15,054 nt of DNA from CAZKXU01 sp964556665 (GCA_964556665.1 CAZKXU010000086.1:1-15054); one strand, 5' to 3'; positions 6,548 through 13,718 are shown, counted from the first letter of the stretch. Notes: generated from the sequence alone by a model not told the origin. Made by a program: numbers and translations.

Positions 6548-8506
6548 ATGGCCATCGATCTATTTAAAAATAGCCCTGGAATTCTGCTTGAGCTGATTGA
6601 CCACGCGCCTACAGGTTTTTTTGTCACTGATGGTCGAGGTGAATGTCTATACGTTAACTCACAATGGTGCAGACTTACCGGAATGACAGCAAGTCAGGCT
6701 CTTGGCTCAGGCTGGATCTCAGCACTTCATTCAGAGGATAGCGCCGAAGTAGCATCCCGCTGGTATGAGTGCATAAAAACAGGGGAGAGCTTCAAAATGC
6801 GCTTCCGCTTTATGAAGCCTAGCGGAGAGTATACATGGGTAGATAGCTGTGCAGATCATCTAACCGTCGCAGATACTAAGTATTTAGTTGGAACGGTTAC
6901 TGATATCTCTGTGCAGTACATAGCTGAACAGGAGCTGAGCCAATCGCGAGCCTTTCTTGATTCAATTATAGAAAATATTCCCAATATGATCTTTGTTAAG
7001 GAGGCTAAGGATCTCCGATTTGTGCGGTTCAATGCCGCTGGAGAGGCTCTTCTTGGTTGGCCGCGAGAAAGTCTAATAGGTAAGAACGATTACGACTTTT
7101 TTCCAAAGGAGCACGCCGATTTTTTTATAGCTAAAGATAGACAGGTGCTTGAAGGGAAATGCTTAGTTGATATTCCTGAGGAGCCGATTGATACCGCCAA
7201 ACACGGGCGGCGTGTTTTGCATACCAGAAAGATTCCGATTCTTGATGAAAAAGGAGAGGCAAAATATCTGCTCGGAATTTCAAATGACATAACAGTAAGA
7301 AAGAAGTTAGAAGAGGACCTCACTAAGGCGAAAGTTGATGCAGAGGTAGCAAATAAGATGAAGAGTCAGTTTATGGCGAATATGAGCCATGAGATTCGCA
7401 CACCGATGAACGGTATTATCGGTATGAGTAATCTTCTATTAGATACAAAGTTAAATGAGGAGCAACGAGATCTAGCAGGTATAGTAAAACGTTCAGCAGC
7501 AACACTACTTGAGATAATAAACGATATTCTTGATTTTTCAAAAATTGAAGCCGGGAAAATTACAGTATCAGAGACGCCATTTTCTTTGTATGAAGCGGTG
7601 AACGATCTTCTAATGCCTTTATTGCTGAAGAGTGAGGAGAAAAGCCAATCATTACAGGTAGAGTTTACACCGGATGTACCTGATCAGGTGCTAGGAGATG
7701 AAGCGAAAATTAAGCAGGTTTTAGTTAACCTAATAAACAACGGTATTAAATTTACACCAGAAGGTGGCAAAATTGTACTCAGTGTAAAGTCATTAGGCCG
7801 TAAAGATGAATCACTTTATCTTCAGTTCTCGGTAAGCGATACCGGCATCGGCATTCCGATTGAGCAGCAGCAACAGGTATTTAATCCTTTTACTCAGGCA
7901 GACAGCACAATAAGCCGCACCTACGGTGGCACCGGACTTGGTCTTTCAATTACACTCTCATTAGTAAAGGCAATGCAGGGAGAGATAGAGCTTGAAAGTA
8001 CTCGAGGAGTAGGCTCATTATTCAGAGTCAGGCTGCCAATGAAACTACCGGTACAGATTCCGCTAACTAAACCTGCTGAGGCTCCGGTAAAAGCAGAGGA
8101 TGTAGCTAAGATTGGACGCTCCTTGAAAATATTGGTAGCTGAGGACAATCTTGTTAATCAGAAGCTAGCTAAAGCACTACTGGAAAAAGCTAAGCAGAGT
8201 ATTATGATAGCAGTTAATGGAGAGGAGGCGGTCGAACTCTATAAAAGATTCAAATATGATCTAATATTTATGGATGTTCAGATGCCTATTATGGATGGCT
8301 TTACAGCCGTAGCGAAGATTCGAGAAATTGAGAAAGAGAAAGGCACACGAACACAGATAGTCGCTATGACTGCACATGCGCTTGGCGGAGATAAGGAGCG
8401 TTGCCTCGCCGCCGGTATGGATGGGTATATCAGTAAGCCACTAGACAGCCAAGCACTTTTCCGGATGTTAAAAGATTTCGCGATTAATCTGCCGCTTGGA
8501 GATTAA
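6548..8506 (+). CDS. Hybrid sensor histidine kinase (PAS-PAS-HisKA-HATPase-REC)
   Basis: This is a cytoplasmic hybrid two-component kinase of 652 residues without transmembrane segments. PAS 1 (about 12-125, FFVTDGRGECLYVN...GEYTWVD) and PAS 2 (about 135-258, YDFFPKEHADFF...LGISNDITVRKK) act as sensors. HisKA follows, with the phosphoacceptor His281 in MSHEIRTPMN. The HATPase_c domain has NLINNGIKFTPEGG (N box), DTGIGIP (G1) and YGGTGLGLSI (G2). The C-terminal receiver domain (about 525-640) has VAEDN, the phosphoacceptor Asp576 in FMDVQMPIMDG, and the conserved KP near the end. The ATG at 6548 is chosen because GAG at 6538-6540 is spaced 7 bases before it; a TTG at 6536 is possible. No HPt domain or separate response regulator is nearby. 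Proximity to flagellar genes suggests, but does not prove, a link to motility control. Confidence 0.93.
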   Translation: MAIDLFKNSPGILLELIDHAPTGFFVTDGRGECLYVNSQWCRLTGMTASQALGSGWISALHSEDSAEVASRWYECIKTGESFKMRFRFMKPSGEYTWVDSCADHLTVADTKYLVGTVTDISVQYIAEQELSQSRAFLDSIIENIPNMIFVKEAKDLRFVRFNAAGEALLGWPRESLIGKNDYDFFPKEHADFFIAKDRQVLEGKCLVDIPEEPIDTAKHGRRVLHTRKIPILDEKGEAKYLLGISNDITVRKKLEEDLTKAKVDAEVANKMKSQFMANMSHEIRTPMNGIIGMSNLLLDTKLNEEQRDLAGIVKRSAATLLEIINDILDFSKIEAGKITVSETPFSLYEAVNDLLMPLLLKSEEKSQSLQVEFTPDVPDQVLGDEAKIKQVLVNLINNGIKFTPEGGKIVLSVKSLGRKDESLYLQFSVSDTGIGIPIEQQQQVFNPFTQADSTISRTYGGTGLGLSITLSLVKAMQGEIELESTRGVGSLFRVRLPMKLPVQIPLTKPAEAPVKAEDVAKIGRSLKILVAEDNLVNQKLAKALLEKAKQSIMIAVNGEEAVELYKRFKYDLIFMDVQMPIMDGFTAVAKIREIEKEKGTRTQIVAMTAHALGGDKERCLAAGMDGYISKPLDSQALFRMLKDFAINLPLGD

Positions 8507-8560
8507 CAGTTTCTGTAGAAGAAGCAGTTCGAATTAAGAAAAGATCAACTCAGATCACCC

Positions 8561-8576
8561 TGGCATACCTCCTGCA
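8561..8576 (+). promoter_or_regulatory. Sigma-54 (-24/-12) promoter before the lytic transglycosylase
   Basis: TGGCATACCTCCTGCA has the GG and GC dinucleotides exactly ten bases apart, as sigma-54 promoters require. It matches the consensus TGGCAC-N5-TTGCA at most positions. The start site would be near 8587, giving a leader of about 20 bases to the ATG at 8607. Sigma-54 control of flagellar genes is well known. Confidence 0.65.
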
Positions 8577-8606
8577 CTATCTCCTAACCAATAGGGTTAG
8601 GGGTGT

Positions 8607-9533
8607 ATGAGAATAGATTTCAATTCACGTTTTAAAGATGTACTTCCGGTTGTAAAAGCTACTGCGGAAAAGGTTGTGCCTGCGACAGGTAATTTTAGAA
8701 ACCTGCTTTCAGAGATCTCTCCTCAGCAAACACAACCTGTTAAAATTACTGAGATTTCTGAGCCCAAGGGCTCTCTCAATCTCAACCCAGTCAAAGCGCA
8801 GGCAGCTCAATTTGCCCAGTATAAGTTCAGCTCTCCACAGACACAGACGCCTAACATTAATAACCCGCTTGAGCCTACAGATGTGCCAAATCAGAAGAAG
8901 GATGAGGTACAAGGTGTCAAAACTCCAACAGTGCTTGAGCTACGTCGCTTAAATGATAGTGGCTCAACTGACTCATCTTCAAAGAAGCTCGATCTCAAAG
9001 ATGTAAAGCAGATGATCTCGGAGCTTGGTGCAAAATACGGAGTCGATCCTGCTCTTAGTATAGCTGTTGCCTCCGCCGAATCCAGTTTCAATCCAACAGC
9101 AGTGAGCAGCGATGGATTAAAAAGTAAGGGACTTTTTCAATTGCTAGACTCGACCGGCTTGGATTTGAGAAAGAGATTAGGGGTACAGGAGAGCTATAGT
9201 CCATTTGATCCGAAGCAGAATGCTGAGTTAGGGGTAGGGTATCTTCGTCACCTACATGAGATTTTTAGTAAGCCTACAGAGGTATCTGAGAAAAACATAT
9301 CTTTCGTCGCGGCAAATTCAGCCAGCTTGGAAAAACTTGCCGTGGCCGCATTCAATGCCGGTGAAGGTAGGGTAGTGTCCGCCCAAGCGCGCGCCGATAG
9401 GGATGGATTTGATAGTTCACGCTTCGAAGAGATTGAGAGCTATCTTCCCAAAAGTACTCAAGAATATGTAGCCAGAGTAGTAGCAATGAAAAATCGTTTT
9501 GGTAGTGAAGATCCGGAGTCAGATCTGGGTTAG
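8607..9533 (+). CDS. Soluble lytic murein transglycosylase-like protein (SLT domain), probably flagellar
   Basis: The C-terminal domain (about 130-300) is an SLT-type muramidase that cleaves peptidoglycan glycan strands to 1,6-anhydro products. It contains YGVDPALSIAVASAESSFNP with the probable catalytic Glu158, SKGLFQL (about 173-179) in place of the usual GLMQL, LGVGYLRHL, and AAFNAGEGRV. Residues 1-125 are low-complexity, rich in Q, P, S and K, and probably disordered. The N-terminus MRIDFNSRFKDVL is not a signal peptide, so Sec export is not evident. A sigma-54 promoter directly upstream and flagellins directly downstream suggest export by the flagellar type III apparatus, as for the muramidase subunit FlgJ or flagellar SltF-like enzymes. 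The SLT assignment is firm; the flagellar role is inferred from position. Confidence 0.85.
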   Translation: MRIDFNSRFKDVLPVVKATAEKVVPATGNFRNLLSEISPQQTQPVKITEISEPKGSLNLNPVKAQAAQFAQYKFSSPQTQTPNINNPLEPTDVPNQKKDEVQGVKTPTVLELRRLNDSGSTDSSSKKLDLKDVKQMISELGAKYGVDPALSIAVASAESSFNPTAVSSDGLKSKGLFQLLDSTGLDLRKRLGVQESYSPFDPKQNAELGVGYLRHLHEIFSKPTEVSEKNISFVAANSASLEKLAVAAFNAGEGRVVSAQARADRDGFDSSRFEEIESYLPKSTQEYVARVVAMKNRFGSEDPESDLG

Positions 9534-9552
9534 CTAGCACTCGAAGAGCTGT

Positions 9553-9568
9553 TGGCAAAGAGATTGCA
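9553..9568 (+). promoter_or_regulatory. Sigma-54 promoter of the flagellin pair
   Basis: TGGCAAAGAGATTGCA matches the -24/-12 consensus almost perfectly, with GG and GC ten bases apart and an intact TTGCA. Transcription would start near 9579, giving a leader of about 90 bases that carries a small hairpin. Confidence 0.8.
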
Positions 9569-9614
9569 ATTCAAAACAAAAGGTTGTGATTGGAAGTCGC
9601 AGTATAAATAAATT

Positions 9615-9628
9615 GCCGCATAAGCGGC
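9615..9628 (+). promoter_or_regulatory. Hairpin in the flagellin mRNA leader
   Basis: GCCGC-ATAA-GCGGC forms a 5-bp GC-rich stem with a four-base loop, followed six bases later by five T. It lies between the sigma-54 promoter and the first flagellin start. It may stabilise or regulate the flagellin mRNA. Termination of upstream read-through is an alternative. Confidence 0.4.
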
Positions 9629-9670
9629 GTAATGTTTTTAGGAAATTTTATTGGCCAGGGAGAGTAGGCA

Positions 9671-10531
9671 ATGGCAATCAACATAAGAACCAACGTTCCT
9701 TCATTAATTTCACAGCGTAATTTAGATAACGCAACATCAAAATTAAATACTGCTTATGAGCGGTTATCATCCGGTTTAAGAATTAACCGTGCGCGTGACG
9801 ATGCTGCTGGTCTGGCGATCGCTGAAAATCTAAAAGCTGATGCCCGTGTAGCGAGTGTTGGTATAAGAAACGCCAATGACGGTATCTCTATTATCTCAAT
9901 CACCGATGGTGCGATCAATGAAATCACCGGCGTATTAAGCCGTCTTGCTGAGCTTTCGCAGCAGTCAGCCAACGGTGTGTTCTCGAATGTGCAACGCTCA
10001 GCGCTGCAGAACGAGTTTAGTGCTCTCACCTCTGAAATTCAACGTATTGCCTTAACTACAAATTTTAACGATCTAGCGCTCTTAAGCGGTGGCGGACTGG
10101 TTGTTTTGCAGGTTGGATTTGACGGCAATTCGCTTTCACAGATTACCTATTCCGGTGTTCAGGCAACACTAGAGGCGCTTGGATTAGGAACAGCAGGTGG
10201 TGTGCCTACATATTCAATTCTTGGAGGAACAGAGGTAGAGGCGCAGTCATCAGCACGACTGGCACTTGATGCGATTAACCGCGCAATCACCTCTGTTACA
10301 AGAAACCGCGGTACACTAGGTGCGGCTGAGGGCCGACTTGAAGTAGCTATTAGTAATCTTCAGGTAGCAAGAGAGAATTTCCAAGCAGCAGAGAGTCGTA
10401 TTAGAGACGTTGATGTTGCTTCGGAAGCAGCTGAGTTAACTCGCTTGAACATATTACAGCAAGCTGGAGCAGCGGTATTAGCTCAAGCTAATGCGCAGCC
10501 TCAGTTAGCTCTACAGTTAATAAGAGGATAA
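9671..10531 (+). CDS. Flagellin (first of a tandem pair)
   Basis: This is the structural subunit of the flagellar filament, secreted by the flagellar type III apparatus and polymerised outside the cell. The N-terminal D0/D1 helices (about 1-140) contain INIRTNVPSLISQRNL, YERLSSGLRINRARDDAAGLAIAE and RNANDGISII. The C-terminal D1/D0 part (about 205-286) contains RLALDAINRAI, ARENFQAAESRIRDVDVA and LNILQQAGAAVLAQANAQPQ. The middle is short, so at 286 residues this is a minimal flagellin without large D2/D3 surface domains. A GGGAGAG ribosome-binding site precedes the ATG. A near-consensus sigma-54 promoter lies about 100 bp upstream. It is followed after 47 bp by a close paralogue. Confidence 0.97.
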   Translation: MAINIRTNVPSLISQRNLDNATSKLNTAYERLSSGLRINRARDDAAGLAIAENLKADARVASVGIRNANDGISIISITDGAINEITGVLSRLAELSQQSANGVFSNVQRSALQNEFSALTSEIQRIALTTNFNDLALLSGGGLVVLQVGFDGNSLSQITYSGVQATLEALGLGTAGGVPTYSILGGTEVEAQSSARLALDAINRAITSVTRNRGTLGAAEGRLEVAISNLQVARENFQAAESRIRDVDVASEAAELTRLNILQQAGAAVLAQANAQPQLALQLIRG

Positions 10532-10543
10532 CAAGGCACTAGG

Positions 10544-10571
10544 AGATAGAAGGATTTATTAGATAGAAGGA
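10544..10571 (+). repeat. Direct repeat AGATAGAAGGA between the flagellin genes
   Basis: An identical 11-base word occurs at 10544-10554 and 10561-10571, 17 bases apart. The second copy supplies the AAGGA ribosome-binding site of the second flagellin. The first copy has no start codon after it. Paired AAGGA words resemble a double CsrA-binding site; this is inference. Confidence 0.6.
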
Positions 10572-10578
10572 ACTAGCT

Positions 10579-11451
10579 ATGGGAGCAGGTGAAATCAATA
10601 TTAGAACAAACCTGGCGTCAATATCAGCGCAGCGAAACCTTTCGCAATCAACTGATCGCCTAAGGACAGCATATGAACGTCTCTCCTCCGGCTTACGTAT
10701 TAATCGAGCAAAGGATGATGCCGCTGGGTTAGCTATCGCAGAGGCGTTAAAAGCTGACTCCCGTATTGCATCTGTTGCCATTCGAAATGCTAATGATGGT
10801 ATCTCGATCGTAGCTATTACAGACGGTGCTATTAATGAAATCACAAATATCTTAAGCCGACTTGCTGAGCTGTCAACTCAGTCAGCAAACGGTGTATATG
10901 CGAACACTCAGCGTTCAGCCTTACAGAATGAGTTTGTCGCGCTTACCTCTGAAATTCACCGTATCTCCATGATCACCGAGTTTAATGATATTAAACTTCT
11001 AAGCGGTGGTGGAACTGTAAATCTACAGGTTGGGTTTGATGGTACTTCATTGTCTCAAGTTACGTATTCTGGTGTACAGGCTACACTGTTTGCGTTAGGC
11101 TTGGCCGGAGTTGACGGAGGATCTCCGACCTACTCAATTCAAGGTCTCACCGATGTTGAGTCTCAATCTTCCGCCCGTTTAGCACTTGATGCTATTAACC
11201 GCGCTATTACCTCGGTTACAAGAAACCGTGGTACCTTGGGCGCGGCTGAGGCTCGACTTGATGCTGCAATTCAAACCTTGCAGGTTGCACGTGAAAACTT
11301 CACCGCTGCCGAGAGCCGTATTAGAGACGTTGACGTTGCCTATGAAGCTGCTGAATTAACAAGATTAAATATCTTGCAGCAGGCCGGCGCAGCGATCCTC
11401 GCGCAGGCAAACCAGCAGCCTCAGTTAGCGCTGCAGTTGTTGAGAGGTTAG
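10579..11451 (+). CDS. Flagellin (second of a tandem pair)
   Basis: This is a second filament subunit, alignable over its full 290 residues with the preceding flagellin and identical at roughly three quarters of positions by eye. The D0/D1 ends are most alike, for example RLSSGLRINRAKDDAAGLAIAE and RLALDAINRAITSVTRNRG. Differences cluster in the central variable part (about 155-195), with its GVDGGSPTYSI segment, and near the N-terminal tip MGAGEINIRTN. No promoter was recognised in the 47-bp gap, so it is probably co-transcribed from the sigma-54 promoter at 9553. The ribosome-binding site is AAGGA, 7 bases before the ATG. Tandem duplication followed by divergence is likely. Different positions along the filament are possible but not shown here. 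Confidence 0.97.
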   Translation: MGAGEINIRTNLASISAQRNLSQSTDRLRTAYERLSSGLRINRAKDDAAGLAIAEALKADSRIASVAIRNANDGISIVAITDGAINEITNILSRLAELSTQSANGVYANTQRSALQNEFVALTSEIHRISMITEFNDIKLLSGGGTVNLQVGFDGTSLSQVTYSGVQATLFALGLAGVDGGSPTYSIQGLTDVESQSSARLALDAINRAITSVTRNRGTLGAAEARLDAAIQTLQVARENFTAAESRIRDVDVAYEAAELTRLNILQQAGAAILAQANQQPQLALQLLRG

Positions 11452-11496
11452 GCGGCGATTCATTCTTGAATAATAGGGGAGATACTTGGAACTTTC

Positions 11497-12330
11497 CTAG
11501 CCAGTCGCCTCTAAGAGATCCGCCATTGACGGTGGTGCTAAACGCCTAAACTCCTCTAAATTACCCCAATACGCAACTGTGCGGACCCTCGGAAAAGACG
11601 CAAGATAAGGAAATACAACCTTTGCTAAAGCAGCACCTCTACCGCTTTCGGCATCCCCATCTGGTGCAAATCCGGTTGAACCTGCTGACGCCTGGCTTTG
11701 ATAGGCAGAAATGACCGTCGGCGGTAATTCAATATCATAGATATATAAAGCCAACATAGAGGATGTAAAAACAATGGCAACCTCTAACTTATCTGATTTA
11801 AATTTTTTATCCCAAAATAGATCTGCGGCCTCTCTACGTTCATGTTTGCCCTCCGCTGCTAGTTGGGTTGCTGATGTTTGAGATGGAGTTAAGATTTGGT
11901 TATTAAAAATATTTTGAACTAGTTCATCGACCCCTAGTAAAAGTGCCTCTCGTGAATATCCCGGATTGTCTGCCGAATTGAATAAATCACCTCTCTTTTC
12001 AAGTACGGCTCTTAACGCATTTCTACAAGCGACAATACTTGAGTCCGAGGCTAATTCATACGCATAATCTCGGGCCAGGCGCTCGATGGCGTTATCGTGT
12101 TCTGCATGCAAAGGGTCAGAAAGTGCATCCATGTTAAATTCTATTCCACGTTCTCCCAATAGCGCTAATGCCTGATCATATAATTCCCCCGAACCAGCCG
12201 AGACGGCCTTATATATTTGCTCGCCAACCCTATTTCTATAATTACAAAAATTAAACTCAAATCGAAGTAAAACTTCGGCGTCTCTCGGTCGTTCCGATAT
12301 CGAATGAACAGTTGATCGTGGGCCCGTCAT
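11497..12330 (-). CDS. Unrecognised protein with GHKL-ATPase-like traces
   Basis: The family is not recognised with certainty. The 277-residue protein has an acidic, helical N-terminal half. Its C-terminal half is ordered like a degenerate HATPase_c_2/anti-sigma kinase (RsbW/SpoIIAB) domain. VDELVQNIFNN (about 134-144) resembles the N box with Glu136 and Asn140. LALYIYDIELPP (about 193-204) sits where the G1 box DxGxG should be but lacks its glycines. SGRGAALAKVVFPYL (about 229-243) resembles the G2 box. No signal peptide or membrane segment is seen. An AGGAG site 9 bases before the ATG supports the start. It converges on the second flagellin and is divergent from the 160-residue gene. The ATPase-like relationship is an inference from motif order; an unrelated fold is possible. 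Confidence 0.75.
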   Translation of the reverse strand: MTGPRSTVHSISERPRDAEVLLRFEFNFCNYRNRVGEQIYKAVSAGSGELYDQALALLGERGIEFNMDALSDPLHAEHDNAIERLARDYAYELASDSSIVACRNALRAVLEKRGDLFNSADNPGYSREALLLGVDELVQNIFNNQILTPSQTSATQLAAEGKHERREAADLFWDKKFKSDKLEVAIVFTSSMLALYIYDIELPPTVISAYQSQASAGSTGFAPDGDAESGRGAALAKVVFPYLASFPRVRTVAYWGNLEEFRRLAPPSMADLLEATG

Positions 12331-12371
12331 ATAACCACACTCCTATAAGTTTCACGTACTACGAGCACAAT

Positions 12372-12410
12372 ATTAACAAAAAACTCATAATTAACCGACA
12401 TAAAATTAAC
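12372..12410 (+). repeat. Three spaced ATTAAC words in a divergent intergenic region
   Basis: ATTAAC occurs at 12372, 12390 and 12405, in the AT-rich 222-bp region between two divergent genes. It may mark regulator sites or simply reflect AT-rich composition. Confidence 0.25.
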
Positions 12411-12470
12411 AACCGTTCTAAATGGCTCAACTATGTGAAATATAACGTATTTTTCGCATACACAACGCAT

Positions 12471-12513
12471 GCAGGAAACTTTCCCGCATTTTTCTCGAAT
12501 ACCTAAATATAAT
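12471..12513 (+). promoter_or_regulatory. Candidate sigma-70 promoter with overlapping palindrome
   Basis: A perfect TATAAT (12508-12513) lies 39 bases before the start of the 160-residue gene. The -35 position holds no TTGACA-like word. Instead an 11-base palindrome, GGAAACTTTCC (12474-12484), flanked by GC on both sides, lies just upstream of that position. This fits an activator-dependent promoter or an operator, but it is unproven. Confidence 0.4.
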
Positions 12514-12552
12514 CTTTATCATTGAACATTTGAATCTTCGAGGAGAAATATT

Positions 12553-13035
12553 ATGACGACAGAATCTGTTAACACTGCACCTGGCTTTGAAAACCACCAA
12601 TATGATTGTTATGATCTTACTAGCTGTTCGGATTCAGTTCTTGAGCGGCTGGAAAGATTCGGGGAGGTTTCAGAGCAGATCGTTCCATCAAGAATACTTG
12701 ATAATACACCGCTAGACCTAACAATTGATGCTGCTTCCGAAATTGCTGAAAACACTCCGGACGATCCTGTGTTGGGAATACTGGGACGAAGCTTTGAATC
12801 CATGACGAATTTTATCTCTGTAACTCAGGCACTAAATCGGGACCGGGATGCGGGTGATAAGAGCTATAGTCAGACTATGGCAGAGATAAGCGGATCGGTA
12901 CTACAGATCTCGGCTATGACGATCGGCGGTGCGCTGGCAGCAATAGCTGGCTCTCCAGCAGTAGCAGTTATAGGCGCAGGACTGCTTGCAAGTTATGGGG
13001 CGAGGAAACTAAAGAATTATATATTGGGGGGGTAG
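12553..13035 (+). CDS. Unknown small protein with a C-terminal hydrophobic helical hairpin
   Basis: The family is not recognised. Residues 1-110 are acidic and polar, without a signal peptide. Residues about 114-149 form a long Gly/Ala-rich hydrophobic stretch broken by GSP (133-135), predicting two closely packed membrane helices. A basic tail (RKLKNYILGG) ends the protein. The arrangement of a polar N-terminus, a hydrophobic hairpin and a cationic end resembles the membrane-inserting hairpin of pore-forming colicins and of small toxin or holin-like proteins, although no sequence match is claimed. A strong GAGGAG ribosome-binding site and a TATAAT box support expression. It is divergent from the 277-residue unknown gene and 171 bp upstream of the potassium channel gene on the same strand. 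Confidence 0.75.
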   Translation: MTTESVNTAPGFENHQYDCYDLTSCSDSVLERLERFGEVSEQIVPSRILDNTPLDLTIDAASEIAENTPDDPVLGILGRSFESMTNFISVTQALNRDRDAGDKSYSQTMAEISGSVLQISAMTIGGALAAIAGSPAVAVIGAGLLASYGARKLKNYILGG

Positions 13036-13104
13036 ATTTTTAACATTGTTGCACGGACTGCGGAGAAGGGTTTTCAGAATGGGATAACGAGGAGGATAAG
13101 GTGT

Positions 13105-13137
13105 ATGACACCCTATGATGTTGTGCTTATACCTTAA
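13105..13137 (+). CDS. Possible 10-residue leader peptide upstream of the channel gene
   Basis: GGAGG (13091-13095) is followed 9 bases later by an ATG and a short frame, MTPYDVVLIP, ending in TAA at 13135-13137. It overlaps a small inverted repeat (GGTGT-atg-ACACC) and precedes the channel start by 69 bases. It could be a translated upstream frame that regulates the channel gene, or chance. Confidence 0.2.
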   Translation: MTPYDVVLIP

Positions 13138-13206
13138 CCCTTGGCAATATCTATCATTATAAAGTAAGCTGTATACTTTGAAGCTCTTTATGATGCTCTG
13201 TAAGTA

Positions 13207-13647
13207 ATGAAAAACGTCCAACGTAGGCTCCGTATAGGCTGGAAGCATTTTCGAATACAGCTTCTTAAGGTTATTCGTAATCCGATTCTTTTGATATTAA
13301 CTTTAGTGGGGAATATTATCCTTTTCTCCTCAGCAGCAATTTTTTATCTAGTCGAAAAGAGCGTGAATCCAAGTGTGAAGGGGCCTGAAGATGCAATCTG
13401 GTGGGCTTTTGTAACGATCTCAACGGTAGGTTATGGTGACGTAGTGCCAGTTACGATTTGGGGACGCATTCTGTCGGTGATATTAATGTTAACTGCAGGG
13501 ATTTTGTTTCTTACGGTAGTATCTCTTCTTTCAAGTGTATTTATCGAGCTCGACATACAAAAGATTGAAGAGGAGGTTCACGAGCTGCAGCATAGTCTAA
13601 AGCGGGTAGAGAAAAACCTGGAGAATGAGAAGACAAAAGGGAGCTAA
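13207..13647 (+). CDS. Two-TM potassium channel with C-terminal coiled coil
   Basis: This is a tetrameric inner-membrane K+ channel of the KcsA/Ion_trans_2 type. After a basic amphipathic N-terminus (about 1-24), TM1 lies at about 26-48. The pore helix is WWAFVTIS, and the selectivity filter TVGYGD is at residues 73-78. TM2 is at about 86-112. The C-terminus (about 113-142) is rich in charged heptads (IQKIEEEVHELQHSLKRVEKNL) and should form a four-helix coiled coil that stabilises the tetramer. There is no RCK (TrkA-N) regulatory domain or voltage sensor. At 146 residues it is about the size of KcsA. No strong ribosome-binding site precedes the ATG. Confidence 0.92.
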   Translation: MKNVQRRLRIGWKHFRIQLLKVIRNPILLILTLVGNIILFSSAAIFYLVEKSVNPSVKGPEDAIWWAFVTISTVGYGDVVPVTIWGRILSVILMLTAGILFLTVVSLLSSVFIELDIQKIEEEVHELQHSLKRVEKNLENEKTKGS

Positions 13648-13685
13648 TATAGCGAGTGACATAAGTCCGTAGCAAGTTCGATCAA

Positions 13686-13702
13686 GCGGGCTGGAAGCCC
13701 GC
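13686..13702. repeat. REP-like GC-rich hairpin between convergent genes
   Basis: GCGGGCT-GGA-AGCCCGC is a perfect 7-bp stem with a three-base loop, far more GC-rich than its surroundings. It lies between the channel gene and trpS, which converge. There is no T-tract, so it is not a standard intrinsic terminator. The word resembles dispersed extragenic palindromes (REP/RAYT-associated) seen in many bacteria. It may still stop or protect both transcripts. Confidence 0.5.
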
Positions 13703-13718
13703 GGTCCCTGTAAGATTT

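Noticed and set aside
12474..12488. GG-N10-GC spacing as a sigma-54 promoter before the 160-residue gene
   Set aside because: Apart from the dinucleotides neither box resembles TGGCAC or TTGCA; the palindrome and TATAAT box explain the site better.
12312..12506. 64-residue frame on the plus strand in the AT-rich divergent region
   Set aside because: Low-complexity Asn/Lys/Tyr composition, no ribosome-binding site, overlaps the start of the 277-residue gene, and covers the likely promoter region.
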